From NCBI GenBank assembly GCA_030141605.1, contig JAQGDQ010000055.1, positions 1 through 62,000 on the forward strand: a DNA stretch of 62,000 nt, in the 5' to 3' direction. How positions within the stretch are numbered: position 1 is the stretch's first letter; every line of letters begins with the position of its first letter. Below, piece after piece: positions 13,255 to 27,438 of this stretch. The notes beneath the pieces are model-generated. The model was not told the DNA's origin, ran no database searches, and was given only the letters and a program-made list of their open reading frames with translations. A program made the position numbers and the translations under genes. The stretch is from Tubiluchus corallicola. Its lineage: Eukaryota > Priapulida > Priapulimorpha > Priapulimorphida > Tubiluchidae.

Positions 13255-13500
13255 GAAAAAAACTGCCACAATGTTGCCACAATATTGGGACAATATGAAA
13301 ATGTGGATTTGCCACAACATTGTACCAATATTGTTATGAATATCTTTTCCATATTGTGACAACATTAGTACAAAATTATCATAATGTGGACAAAAATAAT
13401 GCCAAAAATTATTAGTACAATATTGTGGCAAGTCCACATATTTTCATACTGTCCCAATATTTGCAAAAAATATTGTCACAACATTGTGCTACCTGGAAAA
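13255..13500. repeat. Foldback (palindromic) MITE-like element
   Basis: Two arms of about 75 bp are imperfect reverse complements: left 13,258-13,335 and right 13,418-13,495. Both contain forms of CACAATATTG, TGGGACA and ATGAAAATGTGGA. The middle repeats the same motifs. As RNA it would form a long hairpin. Confidence 0.65.
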
Positions 13501-14759
13501 TCTTACGTAAATATAGGGATAGTCGTCTCAAGTCCAATCTTCTATTAGATCTGCCTAAATTTTATCAAAACCTTTAGTTCCTAACCGTAAACCAACAGCC
13601 GACTGATAAAACAACCATTAAATGCTGTAATATGGAATTCAAATAGTTGTACAACATACCCAATATAATACATACACCCGCCCACAGAAAAGGCAGAAAA
13701 GTAGATAATTATGCTGAATGTAGAACATGCAGAATATTTATTGTACACATAGGTAATTCTGAGGTATTTGCTTTCTTCTGGGAACATGTATTACACAACA
13801 GCAGCTGCTGCTACCTCAAGTACTTGACATGTTTACAAGGCTACATTTATTATCTCAAAGGTCTGCAGACTTGTACATCAGCGACATGATCGCCAGAAAC
13901 AAAGAAATTTCAATCCTTTGTCTACGATCTTCATTAACAGTTGCTGGGTTGAACAGTTTGAACTGTATTTACTGTACAGAGGAGAATATTTATTCTGCTT
14001 AACATAAACTAACACCGCACGAGGGCGCAAATGGCGCATAACAGCCAGACGTATTTTCGGACACCTGTTAAAGTTAAACAGATTTAAGCATCAACACTGT
14101 TAATCAATACTGTAAATGTAAGTAATTCAGAGTCTAATTAAACAACAACAATAGAAAAGCTTTTAGTGATAACAGGGTAAACAAATATCAACTTACAGGG
14201 CTTTCAGTAATATTTAATAACAAATTTCCCGTGTTTCAAAAATCAGTAGTGTATACATGTAAGAAGTGCTGAAGGATCTTGAATGACCAGAACATATTAA
14301 ATGTTGAAAAAATTACTGATTCAATATCCACATTCACTCAGTCCATTAGTTCCTCTGGTTAGTTACCATCCAGTCCCAATGGCCATGTGGATAAATCTCG
14401 TTCTGTTCATTTCCTAAGCCCAAATAACCAGTCGGTTGGTCAATCAGTCCTACAAGTCCAATCGTTACTTGACTTACTGCCTAGTTTGTTTGTCATTTGT
14501 ATTATTTTTATAACGGATTTTGGGTGCGGGTGTGTATGTGACTAATATGCAGTAGTCATTGGGCAATCATCAATGGGCTATGGAACAAATTTCCTTCCTG
14601 AGACATATGGCCTAAGAAACCAGTGAGCCAAGTGGCAAAATAGCTCTTCGAAAACAAAAAGAATGCATGCCGCATTTTGGTCATACTATACACACAAGCA
14701 AGAAAATTGGAACAGCAAAACATCAGTGTTGAAAAACAGCCTAGTCCATAATATTTTAG

Positions 14760-15725
14760 CTAGTGTATGTAAGCTGCAGCTTTGCACTTACTTTTGGGGA
14801 ATCAATCATGTATGCCAATGATATTGCTCTAAAGGCAGGTTGCCGGGTTCGCATAACACTTAAGAAATTGCTAAAAATTTGTAAAAAGTATGGTCAGAGT
14901 TGGTCTATTATTTTTAATCCTAGTAAAACTTGGTCATTACCCGTGTAGATAATGCATTTCATGGTGTTGGTAAAATAACTTTTTGCAGCAAAACATTGAT
15001 TTGGAAAGACAAAATCAAATATTGTATTTAGGAATTAATATAAAATCAGATAAAGTTTTAAAACAGACATTGCTATAAATAGAAGCAAATGTTATGAATC
15101 TTTGAATTTAATATTATCAACTTTAGGAGGAAGGTGTAACGGAACGTTTCAACAATTTCGATAAATGCATATTGTTTACCAATTCTGTTGTACGCAGTAG
15201 AGGTTGGCACACTATTGTCAGTATCTTGTAAAGAAGAAAATGTTTTAAAAGTTTGCTAGAACACAGTCTATAAAGGAAGATATTCAATTATAGACGTAAT
15301 GAGAGCATTTTAAAAGTTTTAATGAATTATTGTGGTACTATGCCTGCAAACTTTGTAAGTGATCGTAGAAAATTATTTTTTTTTAAATATTCAAACTGCT
15401 AGCATTGATCGTATTCAATTAGTGTTGTGCTTAACTAATGATAGTAATTGTCATTTTGAATATAGTAAGGTTTACTTTTAAGGTAAATGTGAATGCCAAA
15501 ACGTTAGTCGCTAAGCATTTAACATGTGTTTACGAGATAATTTATGAAGGAAAGGTGAAAATTAATGACACTTTTAATTCTTATGCACCATTTTCATGAA
15601 TTGTTTGTTTTATGCTTACTAATTTCAATCTTTATTTTGCATGTGTGTGTGCGGATACTAATTAAATCTTGCTATATATTTTGTGTATGTATATGGCTAT
15701 ATTTATGCGAAATAAAATAATAAGG
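14760..15725 (+). mobile_element. LINE relic with reverse transcriptase remnants
   Basis: 14,763-14,948 reads SIMYANDIALKAG then LLKICKKYG and FNPSKT, a reverse transcriptase palm in which the YADDI motif is YANDI. Continuing in broken frames come WKDKIKY, LGINIKSDKVLK and a stretch like the CR1/L2 thumb and C-terminal part. Several stops and frameshifts separate them. The end near 15,710 is AATAAAATAATAAG. It is a dead copy. Confidence 0.65.
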
Positions 15726-18635
15726 TGTCTGCTAACTACATATATCTTCAGCAAGATCTAGCGGTGACTTTATGCCTTCCTTTCACTACCTAGAATATTC
15801 TTTCCAACGCTGACGCATTGCATTATTACCTACACGGTATAAAAATCTTAAAGCAATTAAACTTACACAGTGCAGAAAGAGACAAGTGACCACTTTAGAC
15901 CAATACTTGTTAAAATTGAAAAGACAATTAAAACTGGAAAGCTACAAAACTGGAAAGAGACGTTTTCAATTTTTAAAAAAATTTAAATCAACCTTAGATG
16001 GAAGGGGTTATTCTTTTCTATCAGTGCTTGTATTTTTTAGAAAAAAAACATTCTCCAATTTCATTTCTCTGATGCCTGACATACACGCAAGATTTGGCTA
16101 GAAGTTTTTACTTTGCCAAAACATCCTAAGGTATCCTACGGTAGGTAGGTAGGTAATTAATCCATAACCAAACGACCGCGCCATTCCAAACATCAGCCAC
16201 TCAATGCAACCATTATATCAAGACAAGAAAAAACATGCGGTTTTTCCTAACATGAGCACTTTCATAACAAAACATTATTGCACAGAGCACACTATACACA
16301 TGACTGACACAATAGAGTTGGGTAATACTACACGAAATTTAATCCATTAAACTGATGGGTAGTGGCAGAGAAATTGCCAGTTATTGAACAAAATTACCGA
16401 CAAATTATGCCATCGTCGAGAGTCAGTAACTGTAATTTTGACCAGGAAAATCAATTTTTAACACCAGCCAATGGAAGGACTCATCGGCAGCTGCCGGTTG
16501 TGATTATATGAAAGGCGTGTGTAAGTGTAGACATTACGCAATGCTACGTGATGCTTCATAATCTTCGGAAAATTCTTCAGCTGCCGTTGCTGATTACGAC
16601 TCTTTCTATGATGGTATGTGGAGGATTACTTACAACCGCTTTCAAGATTATTTAATAGTCGCCATGGTTACAATACACGCTGACAGTAAATCACTAATCA
16701 AATTACACGATACACGAATTTTGTTAAAATTGATTTCCACAAGGGGAACCCTATACTATCGAGCATTTCATATACAATCTGCTAAGACACTACAAACAGT
16801 TACCATTCTAGATGCTAAAAATCTATCCCTTATACAAGATTTGACAAAGTATCCACCGAACTTCAGGCTTAAAATACAAAAACGCGTTTGTTTGTTTCAA
16901 AATCTCCCTTTGCTTATAGAATAAACAAACATGTCTCAAACAATCTCGTCCCAAGGACAACAAAAAACTAAGCAGTGAAATTCGCAAAGTATTGATTTGT
17001 ATAAAGTTTACAAACGTAACTTTATGTAAATTTTACATAAATTCACATGGAAAACTTACTTCGTATATTTTGCTAACACACCATCAACCCATTTCGCTCT
17101 TTTACGAAAATATCAATCTGAATAGGAATTCTACACAACCCTGGAACACGGCCATGGCATACGTAAATGTAATTATATTTACATTGTAATTATTGTTGTA
17201 ACATGCGTTGAGCAGAAATTGATTCTTATCAGTTGATATGTTGTTGAATTATGCAATTGTTACAGATTGATAAACGAACATCAAGTGCCCATATTAAATA
17301 ATACCTCGATGATAAACGCATGCCAATGATTCATAATAATAATGGGTGTTTATAATTTGTATTCATTGCAATCGCACAAAATTGCTCAAATTGTGGCTAA
17401 TCAAACACTCACAGCTCCCTGGCTCTGCTGATAAAGTTCTTTAACGGGCGTTTGTTGTCAAACATTTTTATTAACGGGGCAAAGATTTGAAATAATAGTC
17501 GCAAGTAATCCTGTATGTATAGGATAATTCTTGTAAACACTTCACACATTTAGGCAGAAAGAAAGTTGCTCACGAAAGTTTAAAAAAATAACAGTAATTT
17601 GAGAACATGCAACACGGCAGGTGCAGCGACGACCCAAAGTCAACGCAAGCGACCTCTATGACATTTTTCAGGTACATTGGAGAAATAATCTCTCTATTTA
17701 TACAGACCTACGATGATAAATATAATCCCACAAAGTGTGGCGCCAATATTTGACAAAAATCTGCCATACACAGCAGCTGTAATAACATATTCTGTAACTA
17801 TAATGTTCAACAATTGCGCGCGATAACCAGCTTGTGCAAAACTCGGAAAAAAGAAATACTGGTTTACACGCGGCTAAATTTGTTTTCACCCCAAGTCTGA
17901 AAAATTATCGTACATTTTATATAAAGCATTAAAGACAAGCTTACGATACACAGCATGTACTTTGCTCACCCTTCCGTTCATTTATTGATGGTTTGCTAGA
18001 ATAGCATGAATCTATACAAGTGTGAATGTTATTTATTTTTAATACAAAACGCCTTAAATAAATCCAGTGGTCGCAAAAGGTTACAAGGTAAGACGTAACA
18101 GTAAAAAAATATACTACAAGATAACTAGATCTAATCCAGCTGATTTGCTAGTCACAATAAGTATCTTTTAGCATATGCTTAGTTCATTGAAGCAAGTATG
18201 ATTGCAATACACAGGAAAAAATTTTGATGTACGAATTTCATAGATAAGAGGCCCTGGGGTAAAAATTGAATTTATCAGCAACTGTTTAACAATCTGGGTT
18301 GTAAAATATGCGAAGAAAAAAACTAAAAAAGCATTCAGAGCAAATTGTGATGATTAAGAAACCAACGAAGAGATTCCTCAGAAGCTGGGAGCATCATTCA
18401 AAAGGTAACGGTAAAAAAGGGCCTAATTCAACAGCAGTCTGACTTGCGATGAACAGAAGACAACCCAGAGTTTAAGCCTGACCAGAGAAAAAACATGACT
18501 GTGCAGTTTTTAATAAGCTAAAGTGAGTTAAAGTAATAACTCAGATACTTCGACTGTCAGCAATAGATATTGAAGAAAATTAAAGGCACTCTGTACAGTG
18601 TACTGTAGTGATTTCTCTGTGACAACAAGAAAAAG

Positions 18636-18637
<2 letters not shown>
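15726..18637. other. Gene-free stretch, nothing recognised
   Basis: AT-rich sequence with short open frames only (longest about 100 codons at 16,616-16,924 plus). None has known motifs. A GTAG run sits at 16,140-16,156. Confidence 0.5.

Positions 18638-18711
<74 letters not shown>
18638..18711. repeat. (TC)37 microsatellite
   Basis: An uninterrupted TC/GA dinucleotide tract of 74 bp. It creates artefactual Ser-Leu and Arg-Glu open frames on the two strands. Confidence 0.97.
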
Positions 18712-18713
<2 letters not shown>

Positions 18714-21700
18714 GAAAGTTCCTATCAACTCCGCTAATTATGGCACATGGAAATGCCAGTATTCACGTATGACACTAAAAGAACTCTTGATCGACTCCTC
18801 GAGTATACTATAGTTAACTAGGATAAAAAACTAAATAAATAGACCTACTCGCTTCCGAAGAGACACCTGTGTTATCTGGAAAAAATGGTTTGAGCTTAAC
18901 AGGTCAGAGCATTCGGCCTGGTAAAATGTCTAGTAAATTAATAAAAGAACAAAGCAAACAGGCCTGTCAGTGAGAAGTTTACTTTTGTTTGATGGCAGAT
19001 TTAAAAGTTAATCAACATTTTTCAAGTTGTTCAGCAAAACCTTTCATGTTATTTTAAATGCCTAGATAAATTTAGCAAAAAAAGATTTGGTCCCGTGGCG
19101 ACGATCTTCTAGTGACAAACCAACTTGAACTTACGCTTGTGTGTTTGAAAACCAATGTTGCAAACTGTTAACGTTTTTCAAAAGATGCTCAAGCCATTTT
19201 CAGGGCAATAAAGTAATTATGTCGACAATGATAGCCAGACGCCAGGTGGACAATGCAATCACCACTCATTGTCCAGTTAGTCAACAACCTCAACAAAGAC
19301 ATTGGTCAGCATCTCAATGGTCATCAGAAACAACAGTTCCAGGCCCTGTTTAGACTAGTGTTCAACCCTTTGGGCACGCACTAATGACAAGTCTATTGTA
19401 ACTGGGCCGCCTAGGCTCAAAGCCGAAAACGTCTGCAAATCTACAGTGCAATATTTACACTCAATTTACCGTCTTTGCTTGAGCGTAAAGAAAATTCTTC
19501 CGCCATGGCAAGTAGCACCAACGCCACCACACATTCATTTAATGGGGCATTAATCAATGCATTGCCTAAACCGCTAAGCGTTATAGAGCAGAAGTAATAG
19601 TATTGAAGATGCCTCATAAAGTGTGGCAGATGTACAACTGTTAACTTTCTTGATGTATATCATCTATAGGAGACTTGATGACAATGCTGTGATCTGCCAG
19701 GCAGCATGTGGTCGACTGTGTTTAAACACGACTTATACATTAGCATTATGATGGAGGTCACTATGACAATCTGAACGATTCACTAAAGATAAATATTTAT
19801 TGGACTCTGAGTCTACACGATATAAACTTTAGAATGACTGCTAGTCTAGTGGTTAATGGTTTTCCTTACTAAACTGGGCAAGAAATCGCTAAAAAAAGAA
19901 CTAAGACAGTAATGTTTTCTAGTCTGTAACTGCAGCCAAGTTGATTAAGCTTATAATACTGTATAAACATATGAAGTTATGAACAGCTTACACTAGCCGA
20001 TCACACACGTATAATGTCCTAGCGTATTGAAAAGTTCAACTATGAAACTACACGAGTCATTCTAACAAAGAAAATTTATTTATGTTTTCATAAAAACTAT
20101 GTAAAGCCTTTGTCAAGATTACGAAAGATTGTACCAGTTGTGTCAACTAGTAATCAAAGTACTATAAAATAACTTTGTTTATAACAATGCAGTCAACTTT
20201 TCTTTACAAAGATAATTATTAAAATATAATTTGTAGTTCTTGTAAAGGAAAACATGTACTGTACTAAAAGTTCTGTTCTGCACAGACTGCAAATCATTAC
20301 ATTATATTCATTGTAGGATATATACTTAATATACTAACCAAAAGCTTTAACGTTTCAATTTAAATTTCCAAATAAATATTGTTTAAAGTATACATATTAA
20401 TAAAAGCACAAATTTTAAGAATATAATGGAAACTACTCAACACGAGCTAAGCTTCAAATATTAATTAGACTGATGAAATTATTTCACATAAATCATTGAA
20501 TACATGGTTGATGTAAATGAAAATTCAAAAAAACATAAATTGAAAAAGCAACTTACAACGTTTTTGCACGCTTCTGTTACACATTTTGTGTCTTCTTTCA
20601 CATCCTGTTACAAAAACAAAATTTATTATACAACAAACTTTGTGCGACAAAGAAAAGTGGCAACTGGGGCAATTACAGTTTTATCTAGGAAAAAATGACA
20701 GGCTCTTTGACTAGCTATATACTAAACTGAACAAAAGTTCAACAGATTTTTTTATTAGTAGTATCTAGATTATCTGTGCATAATAATGATAGTTAACCAA
20801 AGTTAAGCTGGGTTAACAATTGAGTGGGTGGCCACTAGGTTCAATACTCATTCCGAGTGGTTCCACCACTCTTACCGTAGACAGTTACCTCATCGAACAC
20901 AGGTGAGGCATATCTGCTAAAGGATTATCTCTGATCAGCTAGATACTGGTCCTGCCATAATCGGCCACAATGTGCGTAATCTGCCACTGAGTGCTGGATG
21001 CAAAGTATCAAATTGTATTAACAAAATCGTTGCCTAACTGAAAGCCTTTTAATGCATGGCTGATATCACGATTTTGCTTAAAATTAATACATGTAATCTT
21101 CCAGTCATATGATATCACCTTCAATTTTATACACAATGAGATTAAGAACTTGAAAGTGAGCAGTCAACCAGTTAAATGAGCAAACATATAATTTTTACAA
21201 TAACTCCACTTAAAAAGGCCTCGCCAGACAAGACAGTTTTCCCGCCTAGCTGCTGAAAAAAGGAATTAACCTATTCTTTGAAATTTAATTTGGTAAACAG
21301 CTCCCCGGGGTGTTCTAATTGTTACAAGGCAAACAACTGACCAGCGGTCAAATGCAGCACACTAGCAAAGTTAACAATGAAAAGCTAAAAGGGTTTGACC
21401 AAAAGCAACACCTGCCATTTTGTTGACCAAGTGAACAGTAATACGCATGCAAAGACATGTCTGACAACAATGATGTCTAAAACACAATTGCAGCCCAACA
21501 GCTAGGCAAACAAGATGGCGACCCTCGCTTTGTAATGGCGCAAAATGAAAGCACACAATAAGACAGTAAAATTCAGTGCAAACAACAATAATACTGTTAA
21601 CGCTTCTTTTAGCCACGTGTGGTCATTCCCACAACTTCCTCTTCCTCTGCATAAGTCACAAAGCATCACAGATACGGGAAAAAGTGTGCCATTATTTGTG

Positions 21701-22870
21701 CTGGGCAAAGTGGGAAATATTAGACAATAATTGTGTCAACAGGATCTAAACAAAAAATCTTTTAACTTCACAGAATGGAAATAAATTTACTTCCAAGCAT
21801 CACAACCCCCCCAAAAAATTCACAAATGGCAAAAGCCATACAAAAATTAGAATTAATTAGCCTAAAAATTAAAGGCCAATCAATAATCGGGAGGCATTTA
21901 GCCATTTGCCAAAACTTACGTGTAGCCACTCGATTTGTTATTCAAGAATAAGTTTATATGCCACTGTTGAGTGACACCCTAATGACAGTTTGTCCCAAGA
22001 AATTTGCCACAAACACAAAAAAGAACACTCCATGCAAGTCAAATACTACTTGTAGGATTATTATTCATTCATATTCTTAGAACCTTTCGATCGTCTGTGA
22101 CAATATAATTATACGTTTTTATGTATACTTGTATACGTGCAGCTTCACACGCCCCATACATACACATAGCTTCATATATTGCTATACATACAGATACCGA
22201 TGTATTGCATTCATAATTCATATAGCTAGTGTATATAAGAATATATAATGATATAATTGTGTGAAACTGTATGTGAATAGAGTTACATTTTTTGAATCAT
22301 TGTTATGCTTGCTGAAATCTTCTTGGGTTCCTGTCTCCCCGCCTGATCGACAGGACCTTATTAGATCTACTACATATAGAACGTAATTTTTTCTTCTAGC
22401 TTTTTCTCTCCCTAACATCATTACCCACACATTAGGGAAGACTACCACACAAAATTCAATCTCAGCAGCCATTTACAAGCCAAGTAATTCAATCTGGTCG
22501 TAGAATCCTCCTTGGGTTTTTCATATGAAACCACGAAATGAGTTTAAACCAATAATCTAAAGACATTTACTCGGACGGGACAATTCGTTTACTACACAGC
22601 GGCTATCCACAGCTAGCTGGGTTGTGTATACTTCTCTAGTGCTAGACACATACTTTTTAATTCATGCATTCAGCCAGTTCAACTTAATGCTAGTTTATTG
22701 GCCCGAGGCAATATTGTTGCGCATTACTGGAGCAAACTCAGTCATATCAACCCACCGCACAGCTATATAACTTACTACTCTACGTACAGCAAGTAGCTAC
22801 CTGTCGCTAAATTAAAAAGTTTTTTCTTGATTTTAACTTATCAACAAAAAATAAAATACAAAGGAATCAT
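18712..22870. other. Gene-free stretch, nothing recognised
   Basis: No exon-like blocks, RNA genes or convincing transposon ends were found. A weak tRNA-B-box-like GGTTCAATACTC near 20,840 was not enough for a SINE call. Confidence 0.45.
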
Positions 22871-22872
22871 AC

Positions 22873-23030
22873 AAAGTCTCTACAGAAAAACTGCTTATAT
22901 TCTTACAAAATAAAAGGAAGCATCACGAGGCAGTCTCTACAAAAAACTGGTTATATCGTTACAAAATAAAAGAAGTATCAGGAAGCAGTTTCTACGGAAA
23001 AACTGCTTATATTCTTACACAGCAGAAAAT
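22873..23030. repeat. Three-copy tandem repeat, about 55-60 bp unit
   Basis: Three successive units share the order tctctac, then aaaaactg, ttatat, ttacaaaataaaa and gaag, with unit starts near 22,877, 22,932 and 22,986. The units differ by a few substitutions. Confidence 0.75.
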
Positions 23031-26000
23031 ATAAAAGCAAGTTACATTGATCAGTTAATTCAATTAGCATTATGCTACTAGTTACTAGGCAAGGATCATA
23101 CTTTACAATTGAAAGGTTTATGACCAATATTGCACACGTGCATACAGAAGATTGATAGCAGAATGATGCTGTCAGAGCAAAAGTTGATTCAAAGATAGCC
23201 CCCTTGACATAGTCACAATAGACCAACTCTATACTCCATATTCTGTTCCAGTAATCTAGCTTACCAAGACATTGCCTAATCCATCAATGAATGGGTTGAT
23301 CCCAGTAAGCCATATAGCAAGGCCAGGTGTGGACTAGCAGGAATTAAGGGAGATTTGCTTGATAGCCATTGTGAAGGAATAAGAACTCGGCTTTCCAACT
23401 TTGGAAACAAAACTTCTGCAAGTATTCATATTCCCCCATCTGTCCAACTCCAACAATCACACTGTCACCAACTCATGCAAAATGTGTCAAAGCGTAGCTT
23501 ACAGTAAAAGCTTGTAAATAACAGGCATCAGCAAGTGACTCATAAACATTGTGTATGTGATATAAACTATAAAGAAACAGCTGTTACCTGCATGAAAGTG
23601 ACACACACGGACAAGCCTGACTAAAACTGCATGTAAATATAGGCCTATGTGTCGGAATGCTTTCAAGACAAGTTACAATGCAAGCTGGATTTCGTGATCA
23701 AGTGAATCTGTTATGATCACGCATCGAAATTTCAAAATGTAACCCAAAACACATTTTCTTGCATCTGGTTCGCGTAACTTGTTAACTAGAATTTTTCATG
23801 TAACCAGTTAAACAGATGAGATAAACATAAATACAATACAAAAATTATAATTATCAAGTTTGTTTATACACTTCCAAACATAAATGTTCTGTACAGTAAG
23901 AGGGTTGCCATTTGGCTTAAATGAAAGGTGTTCCTTCAGAAATAATGTATTAACAAAAATCATAATCATTTATTGACAACAAGGCTGTCTTCAGTTTCAT
24001 GATTAAAACAAATGTTAGTTATTGGTCACTGGCTCATTACAAAATCACGGGATTGGCTTATTTTTGGCTAATTTCTCACTCAAGTTTGGCTAAGTTTTAT
24101 TGCAGTTTTATTTTATTACGTTTGTGTTATGAGCGAGTTGGTCATTCGACAATCCTGAGACACATTGTGCAATTATGGCAAAGTACCATATGCTAATTAG
24201 TGCAAAAAATTTTATTTCTGAATATAATTTCAAACAGTGAAGTAAAAATTTCAACAACGATAATTTGTTAGAGTAGTAAGTGTGGCTTGATGATTAAAAG
24301 TGAACTTAAAAGAGTAATACTAGACAGTTAGTTACTAATGCTAGGCTTCAAGTAAACGGAAGTCTGTTCGCGCTAAAGCTGAACAAACGTTTTATAACTT
24401 GAACGAGCATTCACATGAAATTTTCATGGCCTGTATAATATGATGATGAGTTACCATTATTACATGATCACTAAATAAAAAAAAAAATTATGGTCATTAA
24501 GATAGGCCTGTGTTGCCTGTGCAAATTTATTAATTAAGGAACCAGCAAGTAGCAAGTCCCCCCCCCCCCCCATAAAACTTTTGCAAGGAAAATTCAAGGA
24601 GGTGTATTAGAACTTTATCAATCATCATCATTATCATCATCATCACTATAATTATTACAGCTGTCATCATCACTATCACAATTGACACCATTGTTGTTGC
24701 CTTAGTAGTCACCACTATCATTGTTATTAATTTATCATCAGGTTATCCTCTCCATAAACATTGTCATATAACCACTAGCAGCAACAATAGATCAGTAAAA
24801 GCAAAAATTAAAGAGATTGAACCACTTTTGAAACTTGAAAAACTTCATACATCTACAAAGTGTAGCCATTACCTTATTTTCCTACCACTGAGCAGCAAAA
24901 TAAAAATATTATAGTATCCAGTCAGAAGCTTAACACTTGTTTTCCCTCTTGCCTCCATTAATGTAAATTTACTAGTAATTATTATTTTAACTTGTTCCAG
25001 CCCATCCCTTGACTAAAAATTAATACCAGCAACCTGCTGCAACAGACAACATGAGTCTCATAAAGATCGTCTGCATCTCATAACATTGAAAGAGAAGTGA
25101 ATGTGAAGAGTTAAACGATAGATTAAACTGACCATTATTAACGCAAAAACTATGCAAATTAAAATTATTACATGTAAAACTTACATAACTTAGTAGGAAC
25201 ATAAGCGTGTTTGGTAATAATGATTGATGATGACAACGATGTTAACCTAGATAAAAGTCGATCGACAGGGCGAAGCCTATAAGCTTTTTGCCCATAGTTA
25301 TCTCATAACTGTGATATTAATAATTACAAATAACTACTTAGTATACTCGATTAAACCCACATAGACATATTTCTAGAAAGAAAAAGATTCTAGACGAGTT
25401 TGTCTAAGCTTGTAGCAGTTTAATTATTATTCAAGTTAAACTTACAAACAAGTATATTCATAATCGTTTGGAACTTCAATGAATAATATTATTTTACTAA
25501 CCTTAATATTGACTGCTAAAACATTTGTGCTAAATAGCACGTGGAATAGAATCAATACGAGATCCGAAACTTTCATTTCAAAATCATTTTAGCGTAATAC
25601 TAAAAAGGTTAATTTTACTTCATAATTCAAAAGCGAACAACAAATCTTTACACTTTCTCAATGGCAATTCTCGCTTTGGAAAATTCACGTGCGGTGGCGA
25701 CAAGATCGCACTTTGATGACATCACGCAGCTAATTATTTTATGAAGTTAGCTCTAGGTGCCGCCACCAACTAATGTGCCAAAACTGTATATTAAGCTGCA
25801 GTATTAATGTCAAGTTTTTTTTAAAAAATTTTCTTTTTTGTTTTAGAATTATTTACAGAAAATAACAATATACTGTGCCCAATTTTCCGCATTTATTAAA
25901 ATTGTAAATTGTGTTGTAAGCTTTATTAGAAAAAAAGCTATTCTGTTCCTCTGAACAAAAGAAAACTGAATTAGTCAAACTAAAGTCGTAGTAATAGAAT

Positions 26001-26929
26001 TCAAATCAAAGTAATATAATAAGAAACAGTTGATGAAATCTCATTTAACAGCCACAATTAAAAACAAAAAGAATTGTAATAATACCATTTAACTTTTATT
26101 ATTTAGCAACAATATAATAATATATTTTCTATAACGAAATAAACAAGTGACAGTACTTGTTTCACCTCATCACAACTTTTATATTTTTTAGAAAAAAGCG
26201 TTAACAGAAAAAAAGAAATTTTTTATTTTCACAAAAGAATTTCATAGCCTAAATAAACCAAGTTTATAAATTGATAAAAAAATTCAAAGTTTATAAGACA
26301 ATTACTTTAGTAGCTTAAACCGGGAAAATGCCTCTTACCACATTACTTTTTTTACTTTTTACCCCAAACAAAAGACTCCACTCTAATATTACAGCAATAA
26401 AATTTAAAATCGATAACATCTGCTACTAAAATATTGTTAAAAGTAACATGTAATTGCAATCGTAGTTTGATTGGTTCAAAATGTCCAGACTTCTAATAGC
26501 TGCAAATGAAATTCGAATATTAATACATTTAGTACAAAAATATGAAGTATCTTGTTATTATTAAGATCAGATTTGTCACTAGACTAATTTCCATGCTTTG
26601 AAGCGACTTTTCTTTTTTAACCTGACCACAGTAGGTGAATCACTGGGTAGTGTCAGACTGGCATTAATTCATTGAGTCTACCCTCATCCCTCTGTCACTA
26701 CTACAAGAAAGTAACACCATTATAACATTCTGAATAAAAAGTATACACTTGCGTACACACTTATGTATGCCTGTAAATCTGTCCTTAAAGCAGAACTTGA
26801 TGTGCTCAAAGTGAGCAAACAAACATTGCATTGTAACCACTAAATAAATGTCTTTCATTCTGACAACTTATTTTAACTAGCTATATATCCAAGTCTTTTA
26901 ATACACTTATTCTGCTCTAATGACTTAAA
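23031..26929. other. Gene-free stretch with simple repeats
   Basis: Contains a C homopolymer of about 11 at 24,559, followed by a CAT/ATT-rich simple repeat at 24,620-24,740. No gene or RNA is recognised in the rest. Confidence 0.45.
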
Positions 26930-27198
26930 GGGGAAGAAAAGGCAATTTTAAGGAATGTCCCAAAAAATTTTCCATGCAAAGTTACATTAGTACTAGGCTT
27001 GCTTTCTTGAAATACTTACGTAACTTAGAAAAGAAAATTCTTAGTAACTTAAAATGTTCGCACCAACTAATAAAATGTCACAGACTCACCTTTCCAGTGT
27101 GCACCACTAAGTCACATTTGCTTAGTTAGTGAAGTGTGTGCTACGAATGTTCTGATTATTTTTTCAAACTTTACACAATGTTATCTAAACAGTATTAA
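26930..27198 (+). repeat. Dispersed repeat family A, copy 2 (truncated)
   Basis: Matches the middle of copy 1 (ggggaagaaa, then caaaaaa-tttccatgcaaa, gaaatacttacgtaact, tgcaccac and ttttttcaaactttacacaatgttat). It stops where the TTAA-flanked MITE begins at 27,199. I see no continuation on the far side of the MITE. Confidence 0.65.
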
Positions 27199-27394
27199 TT
27201 AACCCCTTCACTACGTAGTTGCTTTTTAACTGGGCCACATTGACTTTGCACATTTTACAATAACTTCTTGTGCTGTGTTACAAAAACAGAATGTTGTAAA
27301 TAAACAAATAGTTGTTTGTTATTGAGGACCAAAATTAAATATTAGTTTTACTGCTACACATGCATACACATACAAGCACACACACATACACACA

Positions 27395-27438
<44 letters not shown>

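Noticed and set aside
16616-16924. 102-codon plus-strand open frame
   Set aside because: No recognisable motif, no start context, no flanking splice signals joining it to anything; consistent with chance in AT-rich DNA.
20820-20990. Possible SINE head with a B-box-like GGTTCAATACTC
   Set aside because: No convincing A box at the right distance and no second copy noticed in the window.
24530-24740. Possible CRISPR-like or coding CAT repeat
   Set aside because: Plain ATC/ATT simple sequence next to a C homopolymer, with no repeat-spacer structure; the sequence is eukaryotic.
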